Shown here: piece after piece, positions 1-7,884 of the stretch
Position numbering within the stretch: the stretch's first letter is position 1
Layout of the letters: the number at the start of each line of letters is the position of its first letter
Virus record (IMG/VR): IMGVR_UViG_3300000228_000003
Span: 1 to 64,000 of that record
Strand: one strand, 5' to 3'
Length of the DNA stretch: 64,000 nucleotides
From: a virus
Program-made: the position numbers and the translations under genes
The notes under the pieces: generated by a model
What the model saw: only the letters and a program-made list of their open reading frames with translations
Database searches by the model: none
What the model was told of the DNA's origin: nothing

Positions 1-54
1 TAGGAGTGAAAACTACTACACTACATGACGAACTACAACACACTACAACTACTA

Positions 55-138
55 ACATAGCATGCTAACCTAGAACATGACGAAGTACAACACAGAGAGA
101 GCTAGACACTACTACAACACACTACAACGACTACTAAC
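55..138 (+). repeat. 84-bp direct repeat, copy 1
   Basis: Begins ACATAGCATGCTAACC and ends CGACTACTAAC. It matches 221-304 base for base at an offset of 166 bp. It contains the palindrome GCATGC, the block CATGACGAAGTACAACA and an AGAGAGA tract. Its last seven bases are the first unit of the TACTAAC array. Confidence 0.9.
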
Positions 139-222
139 TACTAACTACTAACTACTAACTACTAACTACTAACTACTAACTACTAACTACTAACTACTAA
201 CTACTAACTACTAACTACTAAC
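132..222 (+). repeat. TACTAAC heptamer tandem array, 13 copies
   Basis: Thirteen uninterrupted perfect copies of TACTAAC (complement GTTAGTA). The array joins the two 84-bp repeats: its first unit is the end of copy 1 and its last unit runs into copy 2. Perfect identity suggests recent slippage expansion or selection for iterated protein-binding sites. Confidence 0.95.
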
Positions 223-304
223 ATAGCATGCTAACCTAGAACATGACGAAGTACAACACAGAGAGAGCTAGACACTACTACAACACACTACAACGACTAC
301 TAAC
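221..304 (+). repeat. 84-bp direct repeat, copy 2
   Basis: Same sequence as 55-138. It is followed at about 304-360 by a third, diverged copy with the recognisable blocks CATGACGAAGTACAACA and AGAGAGAACT. The gradient from perfect to diverged copies suggests successive duplication. Confidence 0.9.
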
Positions 305-595
305 CTAAAACATGACGAAGTACAACATAGAGAGAACTGAACATTATTACGAAGTAAACTACTAACTATTAAACATGAAAATTACAACATACACTGACTT
401 AGTTAACTTTAAAACTTAATACAGAGAGAACTAACTACTACTATGAATGTAATAACACGACTACTAATACTAAATAACAACTTATAAACTATACTAAACA
501 TAAAGACTAACACACTTTATTACCATACAGCAATACACTAACTAAATAAAATTACTAATAACAAATACTATGAAAACTAATACTAGGAGTATCGT

Positions 596-877
596 ATGTT
601 TATATTTTGTAATAAGACACCTGTGAACTTTGATTTAACTATTAAAGAATTTATACTTGGTTGTATGTATGTTGTATCTATACTATCAGTAGCTTACATC
701 TTAGCTAACATGATATATTTATCGAAAACTAGAATATGGCTTTATACACACAATCCGGATGCTAGTTCAGTTGGGTTGTGTTATGCTAAAGAAGCAGAAC
801 AAGATGATTGGTTATCACCTTGGGAGAAATTAACAATAAATTGGTATATAACAAAAGATGAATTTTTACGTAAGTAA
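596..877 (+). CDS. Small single-pass membrane protein, unknown function
   Basis: A 93-residue protein with one clear hydrophobic segment at about residues 21-42, followed by a charged C-terminal half containing the Trp-rich stretch DDWLSPWEK. The ATG follows AGGAG with suitable spacing. It is the first gene after the repeat region and is followed by a leader-type element before the next gene. Small membrane proteins at such positions are often early host-modifying products, but no family is recognised. Confidence 0.75.
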   Translation: MFIFCNKTPVNFDLTIKEFILGCMYVVSILSVAYILANMIYLSKTRIWLYTHNPDASSVGLCYAKEAEQDDWLSPWEKLTINWYITKDEFLRK

Positions 878-896
878 ATTGCGATATTATCTAATC

Positions 897-951
897 CTAT
901 ATTATTAAAGTAGAACATCTTATGGTGTTACTAAAAACAAAAGGATTTAAA
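897..951 (+). promoter_or_regulatory. TATGGTGTTACTA leader/promoter element
   Basis: AGAACATCTTATGGTGTTACTAAAAACAAAAGGATTT-type leader. The same block recurs upstream of the genes starting at 23070, 30456 and 57058, and its core is also upstream of 7885 and 8668. In phiKZ, promoters of the non-virion RNA polymerase contain TATG with initiation at the G; by analogy the transcript here would begin GGTGTTAC. The role is inferred from conservation. Confidence 0.6.
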
Positions 952-1527
952 ATGGCTATATTAAAAACAAACGAACTTATTCTGGATATGAAAGAGTTAA
1001 TGAGTATGTATCCTGATAAAAGAATCGTGCCGTTGTTGTCAAGTAGTATAATAGAAGATACTGAGCTTATATCTTATCTGTCAAGATTTAGAGTTACTTT
1101 GGAATTAGAACACGGTGTGATACTAAATGACTTTCCGATAGTTACAAAGGCAATGTGGTGGCGGGTTATATTAATGGATCATCTTGCTAGTCGTATGATA
1201 ATTAATTATGATATGTACGAACTTTTTCCAGAGATACGTAAAATACCAGATAACATAAATGTTAGTGTTGGGTATAAACTACTGTACCAGTACGGTTCTA
1301 TTAGTATCATAGACTCAGACACAGGCGTAGAAGTACAGCCTTACTTGGTGAGTGAACATACTAAAGTAAAACTATTACTAGCATTGCTTATAAGTAACGG
1401 TGCGTTAGATAATAATAGTTTATTGTACATTACAGAGGAATACGCTGCGATGTTAACAGAGTATTTAGCTTCATTAGAGGCTTGGGGAGTTACGTTAGTG
1501 GTTGTGGGTAATATAAATAAAGGATAG
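952..1527 (+). CDS. Hypothetical protein
   Basis: 191 residues from the ATG at 952. An in-frame ATG lies 30 bases upstream but falls inside the conserved TATGGTG leader, while AAGGA at 941-945 is spaced six bases from 952, so 952 is chosen. The protein is mixed alpha/beta with no recognised motif. It is followed after a few bases by two further small genes (1532 and 2013), probably one transcription unit. Confidence 0.75.
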   Translation: MAILKTNELILDMKELMSMYPDKRIVPLLSSSIIEDTELISYLSRFRVTLELEHGVILNDFPIVTKAMWWRVILMDHLASRMIINYDMYELFPEIRKIPDNINVSVGYKLLYQYGSISIIDSDTGVEVQPYLVSEHTKVKLLLALLISNGALDNNSLLYITEEYAAMLTEYLASLEAWGVTLVVVGNINKG

Positions 1528-1531
1528 TGTT

Positions 1532-2011
1532 ATGTGTTATGTTTTAGATAAACCTTGTGCACAGCATGTGTTTACTTTAGAAGAAATTATACTATACACA
1601 GAACTACGAAGTAAGTGTTTAGTTATGGACAAGAACGGACGGTTATATAACTTTAATGGTTTTTTTATGGATAACACTGTTAATATAAAAACTAAATTTA
1701 ATAGTACATTACATTTAACACCAGCTAGCTTTAATAGTTATATTGTTATTTATAAACTAGCTAGTGTAGTTAGATACGATGATGTATTTCTTATTAAAAA
1801 TAAAGATAATACTACGTGCGTATTATGGTGGGTTAATAATATTCCACAGTATTTTAGGTTGTCTAATGTTGGTCGTATAGTGTCAATATTATACTATAAT
1901 AGTACATTGCGTATAAGAACAGATACTGTGGTGTACTACTATAATATACGTGCTATAGTAGTATCTGGTGTTGTATCGTATGTTGCTAATTTAAAAAAGA
2001 GAGTAATGTAG
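1532..2011 (+). CDS. Hypothetical protein
   Basis: A 159-residue beta-rich protein with many Tyr, Val and Ile residues and no transmembrane segment. The ATG sits seven bases after AAGGA at 1520-1524, four bases beyond the preceding stop. The next gene starts directly after its stop, so translation is probably coupled. No family recognised. Confidence 0.7.
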   Translation: MCYVLDKPCAQHVFTLEEIILYTELRSKCLVMDKNGRLYNFNGFFMDNTVNIKTKFNSTLHLTPASFNSYIVIYKLASVVRYDDVFLIKNKDNTTCVLWWVNNIPQYFRLSNVGRIVSILYYNSTLRIRTDTVVYYYNIRAIVVSGVVSYVANLKKRVM

Positions 2012-2012
2012 T

Positions 2013-2351
2013 ATGTGCAAAATGTGTGCTTTAGTTTATGTTGTAGATACTATACATACGTCTGATTTACATTTTACTAACACTACTAATGATGATAAAC
2101 TTGACTTAGGTGCTGTCAGTATGTTAGTTGGTCATAACATGGATAAATATAATAACTGGGTAGATAAGCATGGTGTTTATACTACACGGTTTATAGAGCA
2201 GATAACACTTGCTGAATTTAAATTAAAGGAGCAGTTTTACGATAGTGACATAAGCGTTATGCAGTATCGTTTTAAACAAATGGTACTTGGGTATAGTGAT
2301 ACATATGGTATGTTTTTAAAAGATATTTTAAAAGCTTATAAAAGTCATTAG
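2013..2351 (+). CDS. Hypothetical protein
   Basis: 112 residues beginning MCKMCALVYVV. A Cys pair lies at the extreme N-terminus without a second pair, so a zinc site is unproven. The start is one base after the preceding stop and lacks a strong Shine-Dalgarno, which fits translational coupling. A 20-bp piece of this gene (2118-2137) is repeated just after its stop (2350-2369). Confidence 0.65.
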   Translation: MCKMCALVYVVDTIHTSDLHFTNTTNDDKLDLGAVSMLVGHNMDKYNNWVDKHGVYTTRFIEQITLAEFKLKEQFYDSDISVMQYRFKQMVLGYSDTYGMFLKDILKAYKSH

Positions 2352-2369
2352 TATGTTAGTTGGTCATAA
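2350..2369 (+). repeat. 20-bp direct repeat of 2118-2137
   Basis: The 20 bases AGTATGTTAGTTGGTCATAA occur inside the gene at 2013-2351 and again immediately at its stop codon. This is a short local duplication, perhaps the scar of a recombination or slippage event. Confidence 0.85.
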
Positions 2370-2441
2370 TAAACTAGTTATATCGTGGATGTTTTTCTCT
2401 TAACTTTGTAGTTATTATGATTTAAATCTTAAGGAGTTATC

Positions 2442-2873
2442 ATGGGTTTTATATTACCTTGGTTAGCAGATGTGAAGGGTGGTATTATAATCATAATGAC
2501 TATGATTATAATGTCTTGTGTCTTTATTATATATAGTAAAAACGCATCAATAGACGAGCAAAAAGAAATCATTCGTCTTAATGAAAAGGAAATACATAAC
2601 TTAAGACTAGCTAATGCGTTAGAAAAAGCTAATGTTAATACGTTGCAAAGTGCGTTAGATAGACAAAATAGTGCTGTGGCTGATTTAAATATTACTAACC
2701 ATAATAACAAGTTAGCGCTAGAACTATGGCGTAAGAAAGCTATAGACCGAAAGTTTTCTAAAGAAATTAGTGCCGTGCTAACTAACACGAATAGTGATTG
2801 CGATACAATAATGGACACATTAAAACTACTTAATGGTTCAACACCAAGTAACTTTATAAGAGGTGAACAATGA
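2442..2873 (+). CDS. Inner-membrane spanin (Rz-like)
   Basis: 143 residues with an N-terminal transmembrane anchor at about residues 14-31 and then a long charged coiled-coil region (residues 35-110, repeated E/K/L/N heptads). This is the architecture of Rz i-spanins, which span the periplasm with the lipoprotein partner and fuse inner and outer membranes at lysis. The stop overlaps the start of the lipoprotein gene (ATGA), as is common for Rz/Rz1 pairs. Start follows AAGGAG. The call rests on topology and pairing, since spanins diverge quickly. Confidence 0.8.
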   Translation: MGFILPWLADVKGGIIIIMTMIIMSCVFIIYSKNASIDEQKEIIRLNEKEIHNLRLANALEKANVNTLQSALDRQNSAVADLNITNHNNKLALELWRKKAIDRKFSKEISAVLTNTNSDCDTIMDTLKLLNGSTPSNFIRGEQ

Positions 2874-3106
2874 AAACGATAATATTATTAGCTACATTGC
2901 TTATCGCATTAACTGGTTGTTCTACTAAGCAACCATGCGAACCAATAGTGGTGTATAACACAAAAGATGTTTATATACCAGTGCCTTGCAAAATAGAACA
3001 TCCGGAGTGTAGTTTATCTGGTACTACTAATAAAGCAGTATTAGATAATATGATTAAGTGTATAGCTGACCAACACATGGCTATAGAGTCTTGTAAAAGT
3101 AAGTAA
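2870..3106 (+). CDS. Outer-membrane lipoprotein spanin (Rz1-like)
   Basis: 78 residues with a lipoprotein signal peptide: Lys2, a hydrophobic core, and lipobox Leu-Thr-Gly-Cys with the lipidated Cys at residue 17. The mature part is short, with several Pro and Cys residues. It would be anchored in the outer membrane and bind the i-spanin encoded immediately upstream (4-base overlap). A lipobox spanin implies a Gram-negative host. Confidence 0.8.
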   Translation: MKTIILLATLLIALTGCSTKQPCEPIVVYNTKDVYIPVPCKIEHPECSLSGTTNKAVLDNMIKCIADQHMAIESCKSK

Positions 3107-3137
3107 CACAATAACATTTAAATTTAAAGGATATAAA

Positions 3138-3992
3138 ATGGCATCAAAAGTAAACTCAGAATTTGCGTATATTACAGTAGTAAATGGACTTACACCTTGG
3201 GAGAGAATAAGAACCATTAGAAACTTTATAGAAGATAGAACTATAGCGCTAACTATAAAAGATACTATCAGTGTAAAAGTAGACGCGGCAAAAGCTGAGT
3301 TAGAGGCTTGGGAGTATGAAATGTCTAGAGATGATATTGGTACTAAAGATAAACTTTTAGCCAAAGCTAAATATTTAGAGGCTTTAGCTAAACGTATGGA
3401 AAATGAGGCTTTTGCAGCACAGCAAAAAGACGGTTATGATAAACTAGACGAGGAGCTAGCCTTTTTGATTAAATATGAAAAAGAACTAGCAAATATATGT
3501 GAAAACACCAGACTACCTGGTAAGACGGATTCCGAGATGTATGAACTTAATAAACCACTAGAAGACTTAATGCGCCATACCAAAGCCGTAGAGGTGGACA
3601 TACTGTCTAAAGTGTTGCAGCTTAGTAGAGATGTTGTTGAGAACGGAATTAAAAACCCGTTATTTTATAACAAAATGAAAAATACGCACGAAGCGATGCA
3701 GCTGCCTGTGCCACAGAAAATACAACTAGGTGACAGTATGGATACTATTGACAGTAAGTTATCTGTATATCATATGTACATTGATAGCAGTGCAGGAGCC
3801 TCTGGTGATAAGTTGTATAACGCCGCACTATCGGCATTCTCGCTTAAGCAAAAAACGCTGATGGCTAATGGTATACAATTAGATAAAATACCAGACACGA
3901 TAGGTGACCATACGTTTAAAAATACTAATATTAACGCTCTAGAGTATGATGCGTCGACTATGAAAAATTTGTTATGTTTAAATGTTGACTAA
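3138..3992 (+). CDS. Helical/coiled-coil protein, probably structural
   Basis: 284 residues. The first half (about 45-150) is strongly helical and charged, with Ala/Glu/Lys-rich coiled-coil character; the rest is mixed. No membrane segment or catalytic motif is visible. The start follows AAAGGA. It lies alone between the spanin pair and the Kelch genes, and no family is recognised. Confidence 0.7.
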   Translation: MASKVNSEFAYITVVNGLTPWERIRTIRNFIEDRTIALTIKDTISVKVDAAKAELEAWEYEMSRDDIGTKDKLLAKAKYLEALAKRMENEAFAAQQKDGYDKLDEELAFLIKYEKELANICENTRLPGKTDSEMYELNKPLEDLMRHTKAVEVDILSKVLQLSRDVVENGIKNPLFYNKMKNTHEAMQLPVPQKIQLGDSMDTIDSKLSVYHMYIDSSAGASGDKLYNAALSAFSLKQKTLMANGIQLDKIPDTIGDHTFKNTNINALEYDASTMKNLLCLNVD

Positions 3993-4048
3993 TAAATTTT
4001 AAACGTTAGTTAATAATATCGAGAGTATTTAATAAAAGGAAATAAAAG

Positions 4049-4945
4049 ATGGATAAGCACACACAACTAGAGAACACGACACACAATGCACACAACATAG
4101 GTATATACTATGGCGGAAATGATAATATCGACATATATAACATAGTAACTAGACTAGACGCTAGTGGTGTTAAAGTGGGAGAAGAGACCAGTGCAGGTAC
4201 GGCTAGGTATTTTTTAGCTGGTGCTGGTGTAGGTAACATAGGTATATATCATGGCGGGTATGATGGTAATAATATACATAACTTAGTAACTAGAATAGAT
4301 GCTAGTGGTATTAAAGTGGGAGATGAGACTACTGTTGGTACTACAGCTAGATATCTTTTAGCCGGGGCAGGTGTGGACAACATAGGATTATTTTATGGTG
4401 GAAGTGATACTGACGACACATTTAACTTAGTAACTATACTAGACGCTAATGGTATTAAAGTGGGAGATGAAACTAATGTTGGTACTGAAAGATTATATTT
4501 AGCTGGTGCAGGCATAGGTAACATAGGTATATACTATGGCGGGTTCGATGGTGATACACATAATTTAGTAACTAGAATAGACGCTAGTGGTGTTAAAGTG
4601 GGAGACGAAACTAATGTTGGTACTGCTAGAAACTATTTAGCAGGAGCAGGCATAGGTTGCATGGGCGTGTTTTATAGTGGAAACTATGGTAATGACCGAA
4701 TATTCAACACAGTAACTAGAATAGACGCTAGTGGTGTTAGAGTAGGAGACGAAACTAATGTTGGTACGGCTAGGTATCTTTTAGCTGGGACAAGTGTAGA
4801 TAACATAGGACTATTTTATGGTGGATACGACGGTAATGATAATACACTTGATGTAGTAACTATCATAGACGCTAATGGTACTACAGTAGGGTATGAGACT
4901 AATGTTAGTACTGCTAGAGATAGTTTAGCAGGAGCAGGTATATAA
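4049..4945 (+). CDS. Kelch-repeat protein, six repeats
   Basis: 298 residues made almost entirely of six tandem units of about 47 residues. Each unit has a (I/V/L)(Y/F)YGG doublet, then a variable loop, N-x-VT-R-I-D-A-S-G, V-G-D-E-T-N-V-G-T-A-R and LAGAGV. The GG doublet and the arrangement are those of Kelch motifs, one beta-propeller blade each; six would close a propeller. The most variable positions follow the GG, the loop expected to be exposed. No signal peptide, so a virion surface or fibre part or an intracellular binder is possible. It is the first of three related genes, and each ends LAGAGI. Confidence 0.85.
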   Translation: MDKHTQLENTTHNAHNIGIYYGGNDNIDIYNIVTRLDASGVKVGEETSAGTARYFLAGAGVGNIGIYHGGYDGNNIHNLVTRIDASGIKVGDETTVGTTARYLLAGAGVDNIGLFYGGSDTDDTFNLVTILDANGIKVGDETNVGTERLYLAGAGIGNIGIYYGGFDGDTHNLVTRIDASGVKVGDETNVGTARNYLAGAGIGCMGVFYSGNYGNDRIFNTVTRIDASGVRVGDETNVGTARYLLAGTSVDNIGLFYGGYDGNDNTLDVVTIIDANGTTVGYETNVSTARDSLAGAGI

Positions 4946-4954
4946 CAATATAAG

Positions 4955-4984
4955 TAGTAGTAGAGGTTATAACCTCTACTACTA
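4955..4984. terminator. 30-bp palindrome after Kelch gene
   Basis: A perfect 30-bp palindrome centred on GGTTATAACC, just after the stop of the first Kelch gene. No T-tract follows. It is one of a family of such elements at transcription-unit ends in this window. Confidence 0.6.
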
Positions 4985-5024
4985 TTACTTATTTTTATTT
5001 ATAAACGATAATAAGGAGATAAGA

Positions 5025-5477
5025 ATGGCGCGCAATAAGCATAACATATGTATGTTCTATGGCGGATATAATATTAGTATAGGAGCATTCAACACAGTAA
5101 CTAGAATGGACAGTAATGGTGTTAATGTGGAAGATGAAACTAATGTTGGTACTGCTAGATATATTTTAGCAGGAGCAGGTGTAGGTAACATAGGTGTGTA
5201 TTACGGTGGATACGAAACTAATATTGTCATGCACAACAGAGTAACTAGAATAGACAGTGATGGCGCTATGGTGGGAAACGAGACTAATGTTGGTAATACG
5301 GCTAGATATAATTTAGCTGGAGCAAGCGTTAATAACATAGGTATATACTATGGTGGATTTAATAATAGTAATACATTTAACACAGTAACTAGAATAGACG
5401 TTAGTGGTGCTATGGTGGGAAGTGAGACTAATGTTGGTAATACGGCTAGGTATTATTTAGCTGGAGCAGGTATATAA
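5025..5477 (+). CDS. Kelch-repeat protein, three repeats
   Basis: 150 residues with three of the same units found in the neighbouring Kelch genes, again ending LAGAGI. Three blades cannot close a standard six- or seven-bladed propeller alone, so it may dimerise or be a shortened copy. It begins MARNKHNI after AAGGAGATAAGA, the same leader as the gene at 6906. The short form looks like loss of repeats from a six-repeat ancestor. Confidence 0.82.
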   Translation: MARNKHNICMFYGGYNISIGAFNTVTRMDSNGVNVEDETNVGTARYILAGAGVGNIGVYYGGYETNIVMHNRVTRIDSDGAMVGNETNVGNTARYNLAGASVNNIGIYYGGFNNSNTFNTVTRIDVSGAMVGSETNVGNTARYYLAGAGI

Positions 5478-5484
5478 TATAAAT

Positions 5485-5508
5485 AGTAGTAGAGATATCT
5501 CTACTACT
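5485..5508. terminator. 24-bp palindrome
   Basis: A perfect 24-bp palindrome centred on GAGATATCTC, directly after the stop of the three-repeat Kelch gene. Its arms share AGTAGTAGAG with the palindrome at 4955-4984, so the two are probably duplicated along with the genes. Confidence 0.6.
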
Positions 5509-5550
5509 TATTACTAAAACATAATAAACACATAATCATATTATAAAATA

Positions 5551-5590
5551 ACATATAGGTAATGGAGGATATCCTCCATTACCTATATGT
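5551..5590. terminator. 40-bp palindrome between convergent genes
   Basis: A perfect 40-bp palindrome centred on GGATATCC, ending four bases before the 3' end of the minus-strand gene at 5594-6688. It probably acts for the minus-strand unit or for both. It is the longest perfect palindrome I found here. Confidence 0.7.
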
Positions 5591-5593
5591 CGT

Positions 5594-6688
5594 TTATTTG
5601 CCTACTATGCTTTTTATATTACTCACACTAGTTACGTATCTATCGTAAATTATAGGTGGTATTCTATTTTTTATTTTAGTATTTTTACTCTCTATTTTCT
5701 TTATTACCATCCTAGTTGCATACACTATACCAGTATTTTTACTTATACCTTTACTACCCATAGTGTTTAACAGTTTGTCTATGTAAAACACACGACTTAA
5801 CCATAATGCCCATTCAGACTGTGTAGTGTAATACTCTTTATCTATACGTAAAGCATCTAGTGCACTAGTATTTAAAAACATAGGTATATTCATAAGTAAC
5901 GCTTCTAACGTTATACTAGTATTATTAAGTTCATCATACTTATCAGTTATACACGTTGTTAACATATGGTCTTGGCTAGATAACGCAAAGATATAATCAT
6001 GTTCTGTTAACAGCTTAACAGGGTTATAATAGTTACCTAAAAATAGATTTATAGTAGCTATATTAAAAATACTAGGTATCAAATTAGGTAGTACTACCTG
6101 TGTTATAAAAACAGCTACATCAACACTACTAGTATCAGATATTATATGCTTATCATACCATAATTTATATTGTAACACTAGATGTACTAAATCTATTTGA
6201 TAAACAGACAGTACTCTATTATCAAGTTCTTTATTACCATCTGGTAACCACATATTGCAATCACCATCTTCAGAATATATACATTTTATAGCAGATGTTG
6301 ATAAACAAGTGTCTATACTATAATAATAATCTATAAAAGTATTTTCTACATGTAAAAATATCTCTGTAGAGTTATAACCATATAAAATATTAGAAGTACT
6401 ATTACCATAGTTAATATCACTGACTATATTAAATGTTTTACTATAGTACGATACAGTGTTCATAGCTGTATTGATAAATTTATCCACACTTATATTAACA
6501 TCTGGCGCAATGTGTTTTATAAGCCTAACTAGATAATGCTGGTTATCAACACGAAACTCTCTATTTTTATAATACTTTTTTATAGTATGTAAATTATCTA
6601 AAGCTATTTTTCTTACATAATCATTATTATGATGTGTGCTTATTATAACGTTATTATTAAGTTGCGTATTTAAAAAGAAACTAAACAT
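5594..6688 (-). CDS. Hypothetical protein in Kelch locus
   Basis: 364 residues, Asn/Tyr/Ile-rich, with no clear signal peptide, membrane segment or catalytic motif. It is the only minus-strand gene in the Kelch locus. Directly upstream of its start lies the truncated 3' end of a Kelch gene, so it appears to have entered the locus and removed most of that copy. It carries its own terminator palindrome (5551-5590). Composition resembles its neighbours. Function unknown. Confidence 0.75.
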   Translation of the reverse strand: MFSFFLNTQLNNNVIISTHHNNDYVRKIALDNLHTIKKYYKNREFRVDNQHYLVRLIKHIAPDVNISVDKFINTAMNTVSYYSKTFNIVSDINYGNSTSNILYGYNSTEIFLHVENTFIDYYYSIDTCLSTSAIKCIYSEDGDCNMWLPDGNKELDNRVLSVYQIDLVHLVLQYKLWYDKHIISDTSSVDVAVFITQVVLPNLIPSIFNIATINLFLGNYYNPVKLLTEHDYIFALSSQDHMLTTCITDKYDELNNTSITLEALLMNIPMFLNTSALDALRIDKEYYTTQSEWALWLSRVFYIDKLLNTMGSKGISKNTGIVYATRMVIKKIESKNTKIKNRIPPIIYDRYVTSVSNIKSIVGK

Positions 6689-6784
6689 AACTTATATCCT
6701 TAGTGAGTTATTACTTCAGATAATTTTCAACACTATATTATTAAATAGTAAGATAAATTATTTTACTATTAACTTGGAAAGGTT

Positions 6785-6883
6785 GACAACGTAGTAACTA
6801 GAATAGACGCTAGTGGTGTTAAAGTGGGAGATGAAACTAATGTTGGTACAACTAGACATGCATTAGCAGGTGCAGGTATATAA
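6785..6883 (+). pseudogene. Truncated 3' remnant of a Kelch-repeat gene
   Basis: The sequence reads in frame as the last part of a Kelch unit, from DNVVTRIDASG through VGDETNVGTT to LAGAGI and a stop, exactly as the three complete Kelch genes end. There is no start codon, and everything upstream is the unrelated promoter region of the minus-strand gene. It is a leftover of a fourth Kelch gene. Confidence 0.85.
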
Positions 6884-6905
6884 CATAAATAATAAGGAGA
6901 TAAAA

Positions 6906-7769
6906 ATGGCACACAATGTACACAACATAGGTATGTACTATGGTGGAAGCAGCGGTAATAATAAACACAACTTAGTAACTAGAATAGACGCTAGCGGTGT
7001 TAAAGTAGGAGATGAAACCAATGCTGGTACTGCTAGAGCATATTTAGCAGGGACAGGTATAGGTAACGTAGGTGTCTATTATGGTGGAAGCGATAATAAT
7101 GAACTTAACTTAGTAACTATAATAGATAGCGATGGCAGTACGGTTGGAAGTGAGACTGCTACTGGTACAGCTAGGTATTTTTTAGCTGGGGCAGGTGTAG
7201 GTAACATAGGTGTCTATTATGGTGGGTTCGATGGTGATATACTTGATATAGTAACTAGAATAAACGCTAGTGGTACTAAAATAGGAGATGAAATTACTGT
7301 TGGTGCTTATTATAGAGATAGTTTAGCTGGGGCAGGTGTAGGTAACATAGGTATCTATTATGGTGGGTTCGATGGCGATATACTTAATATAGTAACTATA
7401 CTAGATGCTAGTGGGGTTATAGTTGGAAGTGAGGTTACTGTAGGTACCGCTAGGCAATTTTTAGCTGGGGCAGGTATAGGTAACATAGGTATATTTTACG
7501 GCGGTAACGATGATAATGAACACAACAGAGTAACTAGAATAGATGCTAATGGTGTTATGGTTGGAAACGAGACTATTGTTGACACGGCTAGGCAACTTTT
7601 AGCTGGCGCAAGTGTTAATAACATAGGCATATTTTACGGTGGATATGATGGTAGCGGTGGTAGTAATGTACTTAACACAGTAACTAGAATAGACGATAGT
7701 GGTGTTAGAGTAGGAGATGAGACTAGTGTTGGTACTGCTAGAGATGGTTTAGCTGGCGCAGGTATATAA
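6906..7769 (+). CDS. Kelch-repeat protein, six repeats
   Basis: 287 residues from the ATG at 6906, which follows AAGGAG and gives MAHNVHNIG, parallel to MARNKHNI at 5025. A start further upstream at 6870 lies inside the Kelch remnant and is rejected. Six units with YYGG or FYGG doublets at the start of each are followed by VTRIDASG and (V/I)GDE motifs. Several units differ from one another mainly in the few residues after GG. Probably one closed six-bladed propeller used for binding, perhaps on the virion surface. Confidence 0.85.
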   Translation: MAHNVHNIGMYYGGSSGNNKHNLVTRIDASGVKVGDETNAGTARAYLAGTGIGNVGVYYGGSDNNELNLVTIIDSDGSTVGSETATGTARYFLAGAGVGNIGVYYGGFDGDILDIVTRINASGTKIGDEITVGAYYRDSLAGAGVGNIGIYYGGFDGDILNIVTILDASGVIVGSEVTVGTARQFLAGAGIGNIGIFYGGNDDNEHNRVTRIDANGVMVGNETIVDTARQLLAGASVNNIGIFYGGYDGSGGSNVLNTVTRIDDSGVRVGDETSVGTARDGLAGAGI

Positions 7770-7796
7770 TAACTTAAATACACGAAATATGTAGTA

Positions 7797-7884
7797 ACTA
7801 GGTTATGGTGTTACAAAAAAGTTAACACTATACTATTAATTAGTATAGCGTTAGCTCTTACTAAATTTCTTAAAAAGGATGACT
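7797..7884 (+). promoter_or_regulatory. Leader with TATGGTGTTAC element and hairpin, copy 1
   Basis: Contains GGTTATGGTGTTACAAAAAA, then a hairpin at 7828-7848 with 8-bp arms CTATACTA/TAGTATAG and loop TTAAT, then a shared block ending in AAGGA. Almost the whole leader is repeated upstream of the gene at 8668. It probably combines a promoter with a structured 5' untranslated region. Confidence 0.65.

Larger units (their letters stand above)
1..595. repeat. Gene-free G-poor repeat region
   Basis: No plausible gene lies here. The plus strand is built almost wholly of A, C and T with short motifs such as ACTAC, TACTAAC, CATGACGAAG and AGAGAGA. It holds an 84-bp direct repeat (55-138 and 221-304), a 13-copy heptamer array between the copies (132-222), and degraded further copies near 15-50 and 304-360. 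After about 360 the sequence is ordinary AT-rich spacer. It may be an origin, a packaging or recombination site, or a transcribed untranslated region; the sequence does not decide. Confidence 0.85.

Noticed and set aside
132-222. TACTAAC repeats as intron branch-point sequences
   Set aside because: The heptamer equals the yeast branch-site consensus, but the context is a phage genome with no splice sites, so the match is coincidental.
120-304. CRISPR array in the left repeat region
   Set aside because: The units are contiguous 7-bp copies without spacers, and the 84-bp repeats occur only twice with no spacer diversity.
922-951. ATG starts within the TATGGTG leaders (922 and 23040)
   Set aside because: They fall inside the conserved promoter-like core, lack ribosome-binding sites, and in the 30456 copy the ATG is lost while the gene remains.
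6870-6905. N-terminal extension of the third Kelch gene from 6870
   Set aside because: The extension is the reading of the Kelch remnant's end in another frame; AAGGAG and similarity to the gene at 5025 fix the start at 6906.
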